From Flavobacteriales bacterium (GTDB taxonomy: Bacteria > Bacteroidota > Bacteroidia > Flavobacteriales_D > Crocinitomicaceae), in the NCBI GenBank assembly GCA_947447525.1, contig CANFJL010000003.1:141677-205676 (forward strand): a DNA stretch of 64,000 nucleotides. Direction: 5' to 3'. The position numbers were made by a program, and so were the translations under genes. The notes beneath the pieces are model-generated. The model saw only the letters and a list, made by a program, of their open reading frames with translations, was not told the origin of the DNA and searched no databases. This document shows positions 15,807 through 24,313 of this stretch, piece by piece. How positions within the stretch are numbered: position 1 is the first letter of the stretch; every line of letters begins with the position of its first letter.

Positions 15807-17771
15807 ATGACATTTGAAGAGCTGGGTTTAAAGAGTGAGGTGCTGAAGTCGTTAGTAGATTTGGGTTTTTCAGCGCCGACTCCAATCCAAGAACAAGCGA
15901 TCCCGCATTTGATGAAGGAGGATTGCGATTTTGTTGGGCTTGCCCAAACAGGAACAGGGAAAACAGCGGCCTTTGGCCTGCCGTTAATTAGTAACATTGA
16001 TACCTCTTTGCACTTGCCGCAGGGTTTGATCATTTGCCCGACACGCGAATTGTGTTTGCAAATTTCAAAGGACTTAGCAAGCTATTCGACCTACATCAAT
16101 TGCAACATCGTTGCAGTTTATGGAGGAGCGGATATTCGCAAGCAAATGACGGATATTAAAAAAGGAGCACCAATTATTGTGGCAACGCCAGGAAGATTGA
16201 TGGACCTTATCAAAAGAAAAGTAATTCAACTTTCACAAGTTCGCTATGTGATTTTGGATGAAGCAGATGAGATGTTGAATATGGGCTTCAAAGAAGACAT
16301 TGACAGTATCTTGGAAACGACTCCTAAGGAGAAAAATGTTTGGTTGTTCTCAGCGACAATGCCCAAAGAAGTGGCTACCATCGCTAAAAATTACATGAGT
16401 GATCCTTTAGAGGTTTCTATCGGTCACAAAAATCAGAGTAATGAGAATATTGATCACATTTATTATAATGTAAAAGAAAGAGATCGTTATGAGGCTGTTA
16501 AGCGTCTAATCGATTTTAATCCAAATATTTATGGTTTGATTTTCTGTCGTACCAGAACTGAAACAGCTACGGTTGCACAGAAGTTAAGTCGCGATGGATA
16601 TAATGCTGAACCTTTACACGGTGACTTGTCTCAAGCCATGCGTGATTTGGTGATGCAACGCTTTAGAAGTAAAGAATTACAATTGCTTGTTGCAACGGAT
16701 GTTGCAGCGCGTGGATTGGATATTGATAATATTACACATGTTATCAATTATAATCTTCCTGATGATATTGAAAATTATACGCACCGAAGTGGTCGTACAG
16801 CAAGAGCAGGTAAGAAAGGTGAGTCTTTGGTATTGGTTAGCGCAAAAGAAGGTTTTAAAATTAAAGCCATCGAGCGTCAAATGCGTACTACTTTCAGAAA
16901 AGGTGAGATTCCTAATCCTCAAGAAATTTGTCGTATTCAATTGATGCGCTTGATCGAAAAGGTAATTGCAACTGAAATTAGAGAAAAAGATATCACACCA
17001 TTTTTACCAACCATCTTCGCGGAATTTGAAAATTTTACCAAAGAGGATGTTGTAAAAATGTTTGTCTCTGCTGAATTTAATCGATTTATCGAATATTATG
17101 AGCGTGCTGGTGATTTAAATGCTGGTGCAGGTTCAAATGATAGAGAGGAGCGTGCTCCAAGAGGTGAAAGATCTCGTGATCGTGAAGAAGGTAAGACAAG
17201 ATTCTTTGTGAATATTGGTCGTAGAGATGGATTTAATCCAGGAGCTCTTTTAAGAGTAGTTTGTGATGCAACTGGGTTGAACTCAGCTGCTGTTGGTCGT
17301 ATCGATATTATGACTTCATTCTCTTTCTTTGAAGCAGATCAAGAACATGCAGATAAAATAATAAAAACAGTTAACGGTACAGATTTCGAAGGACATACTG
17401 TAGCAATCGAAATAACTACTGCCAAAGAAACTGGTGGCGGTGGTTTCCGTGAAAAATCTCGTTCCGGTGGCGGTTCTGGTGGATTCGGTGGTGGAGGCAG
17501 AGCGCCTCGTACTGGTGGATTCGGTGGAGGCGGTGGCGGTCGCAGCAGCTCTTATGGAGGTGGCGGTGGTCGCAGCAGTTCCTACGGGGGCGGAGGCGGA
17601 GAACGCAGTGGATCTTACGGAGGTGGAGGAGATCGCTCTTCTCGTCCAAGTGGAGACAGACCGCGTTCAGCTGGTGATGGAGATAGATCAAGACCTGCAG
17701 GTGGAGATCGTTCACGCTCGTATGGAGGTGAAAAGAAAGAAGGTGGATTTGGTAGAAAAAGAAAGTTTTAA
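15807..17771 (+). CDS. deaD: DEAD-box ATP-dependent RNA helicase with DbpA-type RNA-binding domain and RGG tail
   Basis: A 654-residue protein with all core helicase motifs in order: Q motif (GFSAPTPIQEQAI), motif I (AQTGTGKT), Ia (PTRELCLQ), Ib (TPGR), II (DEAD), III (SAT), V (ARGLDID) and VI (HRSGRTARAG). Residues of about 470-545 (TRFFVNIGRRDGFNPGALL) form a DbpA/CsdA-like RNA-binding domain. The last 100 residues are glycine-rich with repeated GGGGGRSSSYG units and RG dipeptides. It probably remodels structured RNA in ribosome assembly or cold adaptation. BipA, also linked to ribosome assembly and cold stress, follows after seven bases. Length is typical for the DeaD subgroup. Confidence 0.94.
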   Translation: MTFEELGLKSEVLKSLVDLGFSAPTPIQEQAIPHLMKEDCDFVGLAQTGTGKTAAFGLPLISNIDTSLHLPQGLIICPTRELCLQISKDLASYSTYINCNIVAVYGGADIRKQMTDIKKGAPIIVATPGRLMDLIKRKVIQLSQVRYVILDEADEMLNMGFKEDIDSILETTPKEKNVWLFSATMPKEVATIAKNYMSDPLEVSIGHKNQSNENIDHIYYNVKERDRYEAVKRLIDFNPNIYGLIFCRTRTETATVAQKLSRDGYNAEPLHGDLSQAMRDLVMQRFRSKELQLLVATDVAARGLDIDNITHVINYNLPDDIENYTHRSGRTARAGKKGESLVLVSAKEGFKIKAIERQMRTTFRKGEIPNPQEICRIQLMRLIEKVIATEIREKDITPFLPTIFAEFENFTKEDVVKMFVSAEFNRFIEYYERAGDLNAGAGSNDREERAPRGERSRDREEGKTRFFVNIGRRDGFNPGALLRVVCDATGLNSAAVGRIDIMTSFSFFEADQEHADKIIKTVNGTDFEGHTVAIEITTAKETGGGGFREKSRSGGGSGGFGGGGRAPRTGGFGGGGGGRSSSYGGGGGRSSSYGGGGGERSGSYGGGGDRSSRPSGDRPRSAGDGDRSRPAGGDRSRSYGGEKKEGGFGRKRKF

Positions 17772-17777
17772 TAGCAG

Positions 17778-19574
17778 ATGGAAATAAGAAATATTGCGAT
17801 TATTGCGCACGTTGACCACGGTAAGACTACCCTGGTAGACAAAATGATTGAAGCAGGTAATTTTTTGAATGAACGCGATCGCCCAACGGGTGAATTGATT
17901 ATGGATAATAATGATCTCGAAAGAGAAAGAGGTATTACCATTGTTTCAAAAAATGTATCTGTTATTTATAAAGGAACAAAAATTAATATCATTGATACTC
18001 CAGGTCACGCTGACTTTGGTGGTGAAGTGGAGCGTGTTTTGAACATGGCCGATGGTGTTTGTCTTTTAGTGGATGCTTTTGAAGGCCCAATGCCGCAAAC
18101 GAGATTCGTTCTTGGAAAAGCTCTTTCTATGGGATTGCGTCCTCTTGTGGTAATTAATAAAGTGGATAAAGATAATTGTACTCCTGAAGAAGTTAATGAA
18201 AAGGTTTTTGAATTGATGTTCGAACTTGATGCTACTGAAGAACAATTAGATTTTCCTACCATTTATGGTTCAGCAAAAAATGGTTGGATGTCAACGGATT
18301 GGAAGCAGCCAACAACCAACATTGCTCCTTTATTAGATGAGATTTTATCATGTTTTCCTCCTCCAGTTATTGAAGAAGGAAATACACAAATGTTACTTAC
18401 CTCTTTAGATTACTCTTCTTATGTTGGTCGAATCGCTATTGGTCGTCTAACCCGTGGAGAAATTAAGGAAAATCAATTTGTAATGCTTGCGAAAAGAGAT
18501 GGTACGATGGAAAAACATCGTATTAAGGAAGTTTTCGTTTTTGAAGGTCTGGAAAAAAGAAAGGTGGAAAGCGTTCAAGCTGGAGACATCTGTGCTATTA
18601 CTGGATTGGATGGTTTTGAAATTGGTGATGCCGTTTGTGATGTTGATAATCCTGAGCCATTAGATACGATTCAATTAGATGAGCCTACTATGTCGATGTT
18701 GTTCACGATTAACGATTCTCCTTTCTTTGGAAAGGAAGGAAAGTTTGTAACTTCTCGTCATATTCAAGAAAGACTACAAAAGGAATTAGAAAAAAATCTT
18801 GCCTTGCGTGTTCTAGATACAGACAAAGCAGATCGATGGATGGTTTATGGTCGTGGTGTACTTCACTTATCTGTTTTAATCGAAACGATGCGTCGCGAAG
18901 GATATGAATTGCAAGTGGGTCAACCGCAAGTAGTTTATAAAGAAATTGATGGTAAAAAATGTGAGCCAATTGAAGAACTGACGATCGATTTACCTGAAGA
19001 ATTCGGTGGTACTGCTGTTGAAGCGGTAACGAAAAGAAAAGGTGAAATGACCAATATGTCACCAAAAGGTACACGGATGATTATTCAGTTTTTGATTCCA
19101 TCTAGAGGTATTATTGGACTTCGAAGCTATTTGTTAACGCAAACAGGTGGTGAAGCAATCATGACCCATAGATTCTTAGATTACCAACCATTCAAAGGGG
19201 AAATTCCTGGTCGTCAAAATGGATCAATGATTTCATTGGAACAAGGTATGTCAATTCCTTTCTCTTTAAATAATTTACAGGAACGTGGAAAATTCTTTGT
19301 TTCCCCTAACGAAAATATATACGAAGGTCAAGTAATTGGTGAAAACTCAAGAGCTGGTGATTTGTGTGTTAATGTTACCAAGACAAAGAAAATGTCTAAC
19401 ATGCGTTCTTCAGGAGCAGATGAAAAAGTGCGTCTAGCACCACCAAAATTATTTAGCTTGGAAGAATGTTTAGAATACATTCAAGGTGATGAATATGTGG
19501 AGGTTACACCACAATCGCTTCGTATTCGTAAGATATTCTTAAAAGAAGGAGATCGTAAAAGATCTGGAAAATAA
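17778..19574 (+). CDS. typA: Ribosome-binding GTPase BipA/TypA
   Basis: A 598-residue translational GTPase. G1 is AHVDHGKTTL, G2/switch I contains ERERGITI, G3 is DTPGHADFGG and G4 is NKVD, followed by domain II, an EF-G-like domain III/V region, and the BipA-specific C-terminal domain (GQVIGENSRAGDLCVNV and LTKTKKMSNMRSS-like sequence). BipA binds the 70S ribosome and assists 50S assembly, particularly at low temperature. It is cotranscribed with the DEAD-box helicase (seven-base gap) and followed by a clear terminator. Confidence 0.97.
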   Translation: MEIRNIAIIAHVDHGKTTLVDKMIEAGNFLNERDRPTGELIMDNNDLERERGITIVSKNVSVIYKGTKINIIDTPGHADFGGEVERVLNMADGVCLLVDAFEGPMPQTRFVLGKALSMGLRPLVVINKVDKDNCTPEEVNEKVFELMFELDATEEQLDFPTIYGSAKNGWMSTDWKQPTTNIAPLLDEILSCFPPPVIEEGNTQMLLTSLDYSSYVGRIAIGRLTRGEIKENQFVMLAKRDGTMEKHRIKEVFVFEGLEKRKVESVQAGDICAITGLDGFEIGDAVCDVDNPEPLDTIQLDEPTMSMLFTINDSPFFGKEGKFVTSRHIQERLQKELEKNLALRVLDTDKADRWMVYGRGVLHLSVLIETMRREGYELQVGQPQVVYKEIDGKKCEPIEELTIDLPEEFGGTAVEAVTKRKGEMTNMSPKGTRMIIQFLIPSRGIIGLRSYLLTQTGGEAIMTHRFLDYQPFKGEIPGRQNGSMISLEQGMSIPFSLNNLQERGKFFVSPNENIYEGQVIGENSRAGDLCVNVTKTKKMSNMRSSGADEKVRLAPPKLFSLEECLEYIQGDEYVEVTPQSLRIRKIFLKEGDRKRSGK

Positions 19575-19590
19575 TAAGATTCAATTTAGA

Positions 19591-19617
19591 AAGCTCCAAG
19601 TAATTGGGGCTTTTTTT
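19591..19617 (+). terminator. Rho-independent terminator after bipA
   Basis: A 7-bp stem AAGCTCC / GGGGCTT (one G-T pair) encloses an 8-base loop and runs directly into a T tract. It lies 17 bases after the bipA stop and ends the helicase-bipA unit before the convergent permease gene. Confidence 0.8.
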
Positions 19618-19662
19618 ATGCTCATTTTTTTTGAGCTATACTACTTTTGTTAAAACTGTAGC

Positions 19663-21348
19663 TTAATCGAATCTCATGGATTGCGCTGGACTTATACGCG
19701 CTATAACGACACTTGGTATGAAAAGCGCTAGAGCACAAATGATAAAGGTGGCACCATTCAATCCCAACCATGCACCAAGGGTTAATTCAATCGGAACGGT
19801 GTTTAAGTAATAAACGGTAGGATCTAATTGGATCAGTCCGAAATGAGATTGCAGATAGCAAAGTCCCAAACCAATGATGTTTCCAATTAACATTCCTTGA
19901 AGTATTAAATAGCCAGCTTGTATTAAAAATATTTTCCGAATGGACCAATCAGTGCTGCCTAAGGCTTTCAAAAGTCCGATAAATCGTGTTCGTATGATGA
20001 TCATTACGAGTAGGGCAGAACCCATATTGATGATTCCAATAATTAGCATCAGTATGATGATAATACTGACATTTATATCGAGAAATCCCAACCAGTTAAA
20101 TAGGTCTTGCTCCTCTTCAATAATGGATTGCACTTGAATTAATTCACCTTCTTTATTGGGTTTCATTTCCACTTTTGATGCTAAATCCTTTTTCATAAGT
20201 TCTAGTTCATCCCAATTATCGAGTTGCACTTCGTAACCGGCTATTAATTTTTGCCAGGTACCCTGGCCTTCCTTTAGCCTTACCAAAAGTCGACCATCGT
20301 TTAAAGGGATGTAGTATTTGCTACCCGAAATATTTAAGGACATTTTACTCAATTCTCCTTCAGAATTTAAGGCTATTTCAGAATTATTGGTCTTGTGTAA
20401 TTGAATGCTACAGCTGTCTTTTGGAAGTAAGCGTTGACTATTTTTATCAAATTGATAGACGATTAATCGGTAAGTTGTATCTATGAAATTGCTTAAAATC
20501 GCTCTTCCTGCATAGCGATCTGGACCATCACCCCAATCGTATTGTAAATTCTCTTTTTGACCAGAGACATCTGCTCTCAAAACTATCCTTCCTTGAATCA
20601 GGGTATCGTCAATACTAATACTACTTGAAAGACCCCAATCGTTTAGTTTTTGTATGGTTCTCAAATCACAAAAGACCATTTTTTTATCGTAGTCTTCAAA
20701 TCCAGTGTCAAAAATCCCTACGATTTTAAATTTTCTTAAAATAGGTTTCTCTTTAACGAAAAAGCTATTTATTTCTTCATTTAACTTAAAATGTAAAACG
20801 TCACACAAGCGTTTCGACAAAATAATTTCAGAAGAAGGGATCTTTTCTTTGAAGTTGGGTAGTCTACCTTGAACCAAATGAGATTGTATAAATTTCCAAT
20901 GGTATTTACTTTCCACTCCTTTCATGAGTACACCCGTAATTTCTTGCTTGTGTAAGACACTGTCTTTTCCATTGGCCAATGCTATTTTATCCTCAAAGGA
21001 AGAAGATTGAAGTAAGCCAGGCTTATAGGCAACCAGGTCAACACTGGCGACTCCTTTGCTTGCTAGAAGCGTTTGAATTAATTCTTTATCACGATGTATG
21101 GGTGGACATTCAATAATAGATGAAGTTCCTGCTTTTGATAAGAGGAGTGGAGCAGAATAACCCGTAACTTTGCGGCGCACTTCATTTTGAAAACCTGTAA
21201 CCACCGCTAGGGTTATCAAGTTAACAACAATAGATAGTGCAATACTTATGATGGATATACGAAGGATAGGTTTAGAAACTTTTATACCTTGCGACTTCGA
21301 AAGTAATATACGTTTTGATATGAATGTTTCAAATAACAAATGGTCCAA
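19663..21348 (-). CDS. FtsX-like ABC transporter permease (LolC/E or MacB-like)
   Basis: This 561-residue inner-membrane protein has one N-terminal transmembrane segment (ISIISIALSIVVNLITLAVV), a large periplasmic MacB_PCD-like domain of about 350 residues, and three C-terminal segments around VSIIIILMLIIGIINMGSALLV, GYLILQGMLIGNIIGLGL and FIICALALFIPSVVIA. The IIRTRFIGLLKALGSTDWSIRKIFL coupling stretch contains the FtsX family signature. The family extracts lipoproteins or other substrates with a LolD-type ATPase, which is not adjacent here. The start at 21348 overlaps the divergent NamZ gene by about 29 bases. Confidence 0.87.
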   Translation of the reverse strand: MDHLLFETFISKRILLSKSQGIKVSKPILRISIISIALSIVVNLITLAVVTGFQNEVRRKVTGYSAPLLLSKAGTSSIIECPPIHRDKELIQTLLASKGVASVDLVAYKPGLLQSSSFEDKIALANGKDSVLHKQEITGVLMKGVESKYHWKFIQSHLVQGRLPNFKEKIPSSEIILSKRLCDVLHFKLNEEINSFFVKEKPILRKFKIVGIFDTGFEDYDKKMVFCDLRTIQKLNDWGLSSSISIDDTLIQGRIVLRADVSGQKENLQYDWGDGPDRYAGRAILSNFIDTTYRLIVYQFDKNSQRLLPKDSCSIQLHKTNNSEIALNSEGELSKMSLNISGSKYYIPLNDGRLLVRLKEGQGTWQKLIAGYEVQLDNWDELELMKKDLASKVEMKPNKEGELIQVQSIIEEEQDLFNWLGFLDINVSIIIILMLIIGIINMGSALLVMIIIRTRFIGLLKALGSTDWSIRKIFLIQAGYLILQGMLIGNIIGLGLCYLQSHFGLIQLDPTVYYLNTVPIELTLGAWLGLNGATFIICALALFIPSVVIARISPAQSMRFD

Positions 21349-22618
21349 TTTTCAAGTTCAAAAATACGCAAAGCTTTTGTGCTTGGAAACATTTTTGTTG
21401 TTTATACTTTTTTCTTGTAAAGTTGAAGCAAGTGTTTTTGTTCCAATTGCTGGATCTGTTATAATAGAAGAGGATACGTTGCGGACACTTCCTGTTCAAA
21501 TGTATACCACTTTAGATCTTAAAAAACCTCTATTAGGCATTGATCGCTTGCACCTTTTTGTCGATTCATTGAAAGATAAAAGAATTGCAGTAGTAGGCAA
21601 TCAAACTTCTGTAGTTAAAGGAGTTCATTTAGTGGATACGCTGCTTGCATTGAAATTAAATGTGATAAAAGTATTCTCTCCAGAGCATGGATTTCGCGGT
21701 GATGTAGATGCTGGAGAAAAAGTACACAGTTCGATTGATGAAAAAACAGGAATCCCTCTTGTTTCTCTGTATGGAAATCACAAAAAACCGACTGATGCAG
21801 ATTTAAGTGACATCGATATTGTTATTTATGATATTCAAGATGTTGGTATTCGATTTTACACCTATATTTCAACTTTACATTATGTAATGGAGGCTTGTGC
21901 AGAAAATCATAAGCAATTAGTTGTTTTAGATCGACCTAATCCCAATGGACATTATATTGACGGTCCAGTTCTTGAGCCTGCTTACAAATCTTTTATTGGG
22001 ATGCATCCTGTTCCCATTGTTTACGGAATGACGATTGGTGAATATGCCCTTATGGTTAATGGTGAGCAGTGGTTAGATAAAAAAATCTTATGTAATCTTT
22101 GGGTGATACCATGTAAGAATTACACCCATAAAACAAAATATGTGGTGACTGTTCCTCCATCACCCAATCTGAAATCTGAATTGGCAATTTCTTTGTACCC
22201 TAGTTTATGTTTTTTTGAAGCAACCACGGTGAGTGTAGGTCGTGGCACTGAAAAGCCTTTTGAAATATATGGTCATCCACGCTTTCCGAAGACTAGTTTT
22301 CAATTTACTCCGGTCCCACAGATAGGAGCAAGAAATCCTCCTCATGTGAATAAAGTTTGCAATGGGTATGATCTTTCAAGCTCGCTTGTGAAAAGAACTT
22401 ATGAAATCAATTTAAATTATCTCACTCAAGCTAGAGATTTATTAAGTGATTCAGCTGTATTTATTGATCAAAATGCTTTCTTTAATCGATTGGCTGGAAC
22501 GGCAACTTTGATGGAGCAATTGTATAAAGGATGGTCGGCAAAAGAAATTCGTGCTACTTGGCAACCAGGAATAGATTCCTTTATGTTGATTAGGAAAAAG
22601 TATCTTTTATACGATTAA
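21320..22618 (+). CDS. namZ: Exo-beta-N-acetylmuramidase NamZ (DUF1343, GH171), probable lipoprotein
   Basis: I favour the ATG at 21320, which gives 432 residues with an N-terminal leader ending LLFILFSC, a plausible lipobox (Cys about 34); an ATG at 21248 would add 24 non-conserved residues inside the divergent permease gene. The NamZ/DUF1343 core includes VGNQTSVV, VFSPEHGFRGDVDAGEKV, YDIQDVGIRFYTYISTL, DRPNPNGHYIDGPVLEP and VVTVPPSPNL. The family removes terminal MurNAc from peptidoglycan fragments and supports murein recycling, especially in Bacteroidota auxotrophic for MurNAc. The stop overlaps the convergent purE by four bases. Confidence 0.9.
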   Translation: MNVSNNKWSNFQVQKYAKLLCLETFLLFILFSCKVEASVFVPIAGSVIIEEDTLRTLPVQMYTTLDLKKPLLGIDRLHLFVDSLKDKRIAVVGNQTSVVKGVHLVDTLLALKLNVIKVFSPEHGFRGDVDAGEKVHSSIDEKTGIPLVSLYGNHKKPTDADLSDIDIVIYDIQDVGIRFYTYISTLHYVMEACAENHKQLVVLDRPNPNGHYIDGPVLEPAYKSFIGMHPVPIVYGMTIGEYALMVNGEQWLDKKILCNLWVIPCKNYTHKTKYVVTVPPSPNLKSELAISLYPSLCFFEATTVSVGRGTEKPFEIYGHPRFPKTSFQFTPVPQIGARNPPHVNKVCNGYDLSSSLVKRTYEINLNYLTQARDLLSDSAVFIDQNAFFNRLAGTATLMEQLYKGWSAKEIRATWQPGIDSFMLIRKKYLLYD

Positions 22619-23097
22619 TTTAGGTCTTTCTGACTCAAAGCTACTTCAGCAGCCATTTGTTGCGCATAAGCCTCCATTTTATCAGCAATTAAGGAATCAG
22701 TAGATCCAATAATTCTAGCGGCTAGAATTCCTGCATTTTTACTTGCATTTAATGCTACCGTTGCTACTGGGATTCCATTGGGCATTTGTAAAATACTCAA
22801 GATACTGTCCCATCCATCAATTGAATTACTTGATTTAATAGGAACTCCAATCACAGGAAGTGTTGTTAAAGAAGCAACCATTCCGGGTAAATGCGCAGCA
22901 CCACCAGCACCAGCGATAATAATTTGATAACCGTTTTCTTTAGCACTTTTTGCAAACGCCACCATTTTTTCTGGAGTTCTGTGTGCTGAAACTACTTCTA
23001 CATGATTACTTATACCAAAAAAATCTAAAATTTCTTTAGCTGCTTTCATTACTGGATAGTCGGAAGCGCTTCCCATTATTATTGCTACTTGTGCCAT
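22615..23097 (-). CDS. purE: 5-(carboxyamino)imidazole ribonucleotide mutase
   Basis: A 160-residue cytoplasmic enzyme of purine biosynthesis that converts N5-CAIR to CAIR. Signatures are MGSASDYPVM, VVSAHRTPEKM with the catalytic histidine region, and GAGGAAHLPGMVASLT. Its length is typical of class I PurE, which works with PurK; purK is not in this window. It lies one base after the tatA stop on the same strand, so both probably come from one promoter upstream of tatA. Confidence 0.97.
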   Translation of the reverse strand: MAQVAIIMGSASDYPVMKAAKEILDFFGISNHVEVVSAHRTPEKMVAFAKSAKENGYQIIIAGAGGAAHLPGMVASLTTLPVIGVPIKSSNSIDGWDSILSILQMPNGIPVATVALNASKNAGILAARIIGSTDSLIADKMEAYAQQMAAEVALSQKDLN

Positions 23098-23098
23098 T

Positions 23099-23485
23099 TT
23101 ATTTGGTTTTTTCAGTTGGTATTTCTTCTTTTATTTCTTCAATAGGTACTTGAACCTCATTAGAAATAGTCTTTGGTTTTTCTTTTGCTGCGTAATGAAT
23201 TGTGTTTTCAATTTCTGAATACACTTGATCCATTGGTTGCGTTAATTCTTGTTGTTTATCTTGTAATATTTGACTGATATTCATGTCTTTTGATATTTCT
23301 ATTCCAGACTTACGAATCTCATTTTGAATCTCATTGGTAGCATTTCGAATTTGAAAAAGTGTCTTTCCTAATGTTTTAGCCATGCTTGGAATACTTTTAG
23401 CTCCAAAAAACATCAAAACAAATAAGAGAATCACCATAATTTCTGATCCTGAAATATCGTTTAGAAAAAGCGGTAGGTGCAACAT
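23099..23485 (-). CDS. tatA: Sec-independent translocase subunit TatA/TatB
   Basis: This 128-residue protein has one N-terminal transmembrane helix (EIMVILLFVLMFFG), then an amphipathic helix (KSIPSMAKTLGKTLFQIRNATNEI) and a long charged tail ending in proline/glutamate/lysine-rich sequence. This is the TatA/TatB pattern. The 'FFG' hinge is conserved. The tail is longer than in classical TatA (about 90 residues), which leaves open a TatB-like role, but Bacteroidota usually have only TatA and TatC. tatC is not nearby. purE is downstream. Confidence 0.88.
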   Translation of the reverse strand: MLHLPLFLNDISGSEIMVILLFVLMFFGAKSIPSMAKTLGKTLFQIRNATNEIQNEIRKSGIEISKDMNISQILQDKQQELTQPMDQVYSEIENTIHYAAKEKPKTISNEVQVPIEEIKEEIPTEKTK

Positions 23486-23501
23486 CTTATTTGATTTTTG
23501 A

Positions 23502-23509
23502 CAAAGTTA
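23502..23509 (-). promoter_or_regulatory. Candidate -7 promoter box for tatA-purE
   Basis: On the minus strand this reads TAACTTTG, a full match to TAnnTTTG, 16 bases before the tatA ATG at 23485. It overlaps the short gap after the SDR gene, so tatA-purE probably has its own promoter rather than depending on read-through. Confidence 0.45.
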
Positions 23510-23515
23510 CAATAT

Positions 23516-24289
23516 TTATATGGTTTGTATTTTCTCAACAATTTTAGAAAGAAGCGAATTGGGTACAAAAGGAAGTAAACACTTAATTAAAAAATTATAA
23601 CTCACCTGATCGAAAATGATTAATTTACGGTTCATTAGGCCATTATAACCTTTGAGAGCGGTACTATTCGCGCTTGCACCTTTAGCAAACATATCACTTC
23701 CATCCATACCTGCAACTTTTTCAAATTCAGTTTTTACTGGTCCAGGACACAAGGCTGAAATGTGAATACCACTTCCTTTTAATTCTTGTCGCAAAGCCTT
23801 TGTAAAAGAAATAACAAATGCCTTCGTTGCAAAATAGGTAGCTTGTAAAGGTCCAGGAAGGAATCCAGCGGTGCTAGCAGTATTTAATATCCACCCTTCT
23901 TTATGCTTGCGCATATCCTGTAAATATAAATGGGTCAATTCAACCAGCGCGATTACATTTAAATGTATCATCTGATGATCAACGGCTAAATCGCGGTCCA
24001 TAAATTTACCATGTCCTCCAAATCCAGCATTATTGAATAGATAACTGATAAAAATATTTTTCTCTTGCGTAAACGCATATACTTTTTTCGCTGCACCTTC
24101 AGCACTTAGATCTATGGATAAAATTTCTACCTGAATTTTAAATTTATTAATAAGTTCTTCTTGAAGTTCAAGGAGATTATTTTCTCTTCGTGCCACAAGA
24201 ACTAGGTTTCCACCTTTCTGCGCATGAATTCTTGCAAATTCTTTCCCTATGCCACTTGAGGCTCCTGTAATTAATGCTGTTCCAATCAT
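23516..24289 (-). CDS. Short-chain dehydrogenase/reductase
   Basis: A 257-residue classical SDR. The NAD(P)-binding turn is TGASSGIGKEFA, the NNAG motif is FNNAGFGG, the catalytic serine precedes TAGFLPGPLQA, and the YxxxK pair is YFATK. An arginine after the second strand (VARRENN) suggests NADP(H) preference. The closest recognisable group is the DltE/YqjQ-like general oxidoreductases; substrate unknown. The protein ends with a short hydrophobic stretch. It is transcribed towards tatA, 30 bases upstream. Confidence 0.9.
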   Translation of the reverse strand: MIGTALITGASSGIGKEFARIHAQKGGNLVLVARRENNLLELQEELINKFKIQVEILSIDLSAEGAAKKVYAFTQEKNIFISYLFNNAGFGGHGKFMDRDLAVDHQMIHLNVIALVELTHLYLQDMRKHKEGWILNTASTAGFLPGPLQATYFATKAFVISFTKALRQELKGSGIHISALCPGPVKTEFEKVAGMDGSDMFAKGASANSTALKGYNGLMNRKLIIFDQVSYNFLIKCLLPFVPNSLLSKIVEKIQTI

Positions 24290-24313
24290 TTTTTTTGAAA
24301 TATAAAGTTGATA

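Noticed and set aside
17416..17787. Open frames on both strands over the helicase tail
   Set aside because: They are frame shadows of the glycine-rich repeat; the DEAD-box frame has the domain evidence.
21248..21319. N-terminal extension of NamZ
   Set aside because: The added 24 residues are not signal-like and lie within the divergent permease gene; starting at 21320 places a lipobox-type leader at the N-terminus.
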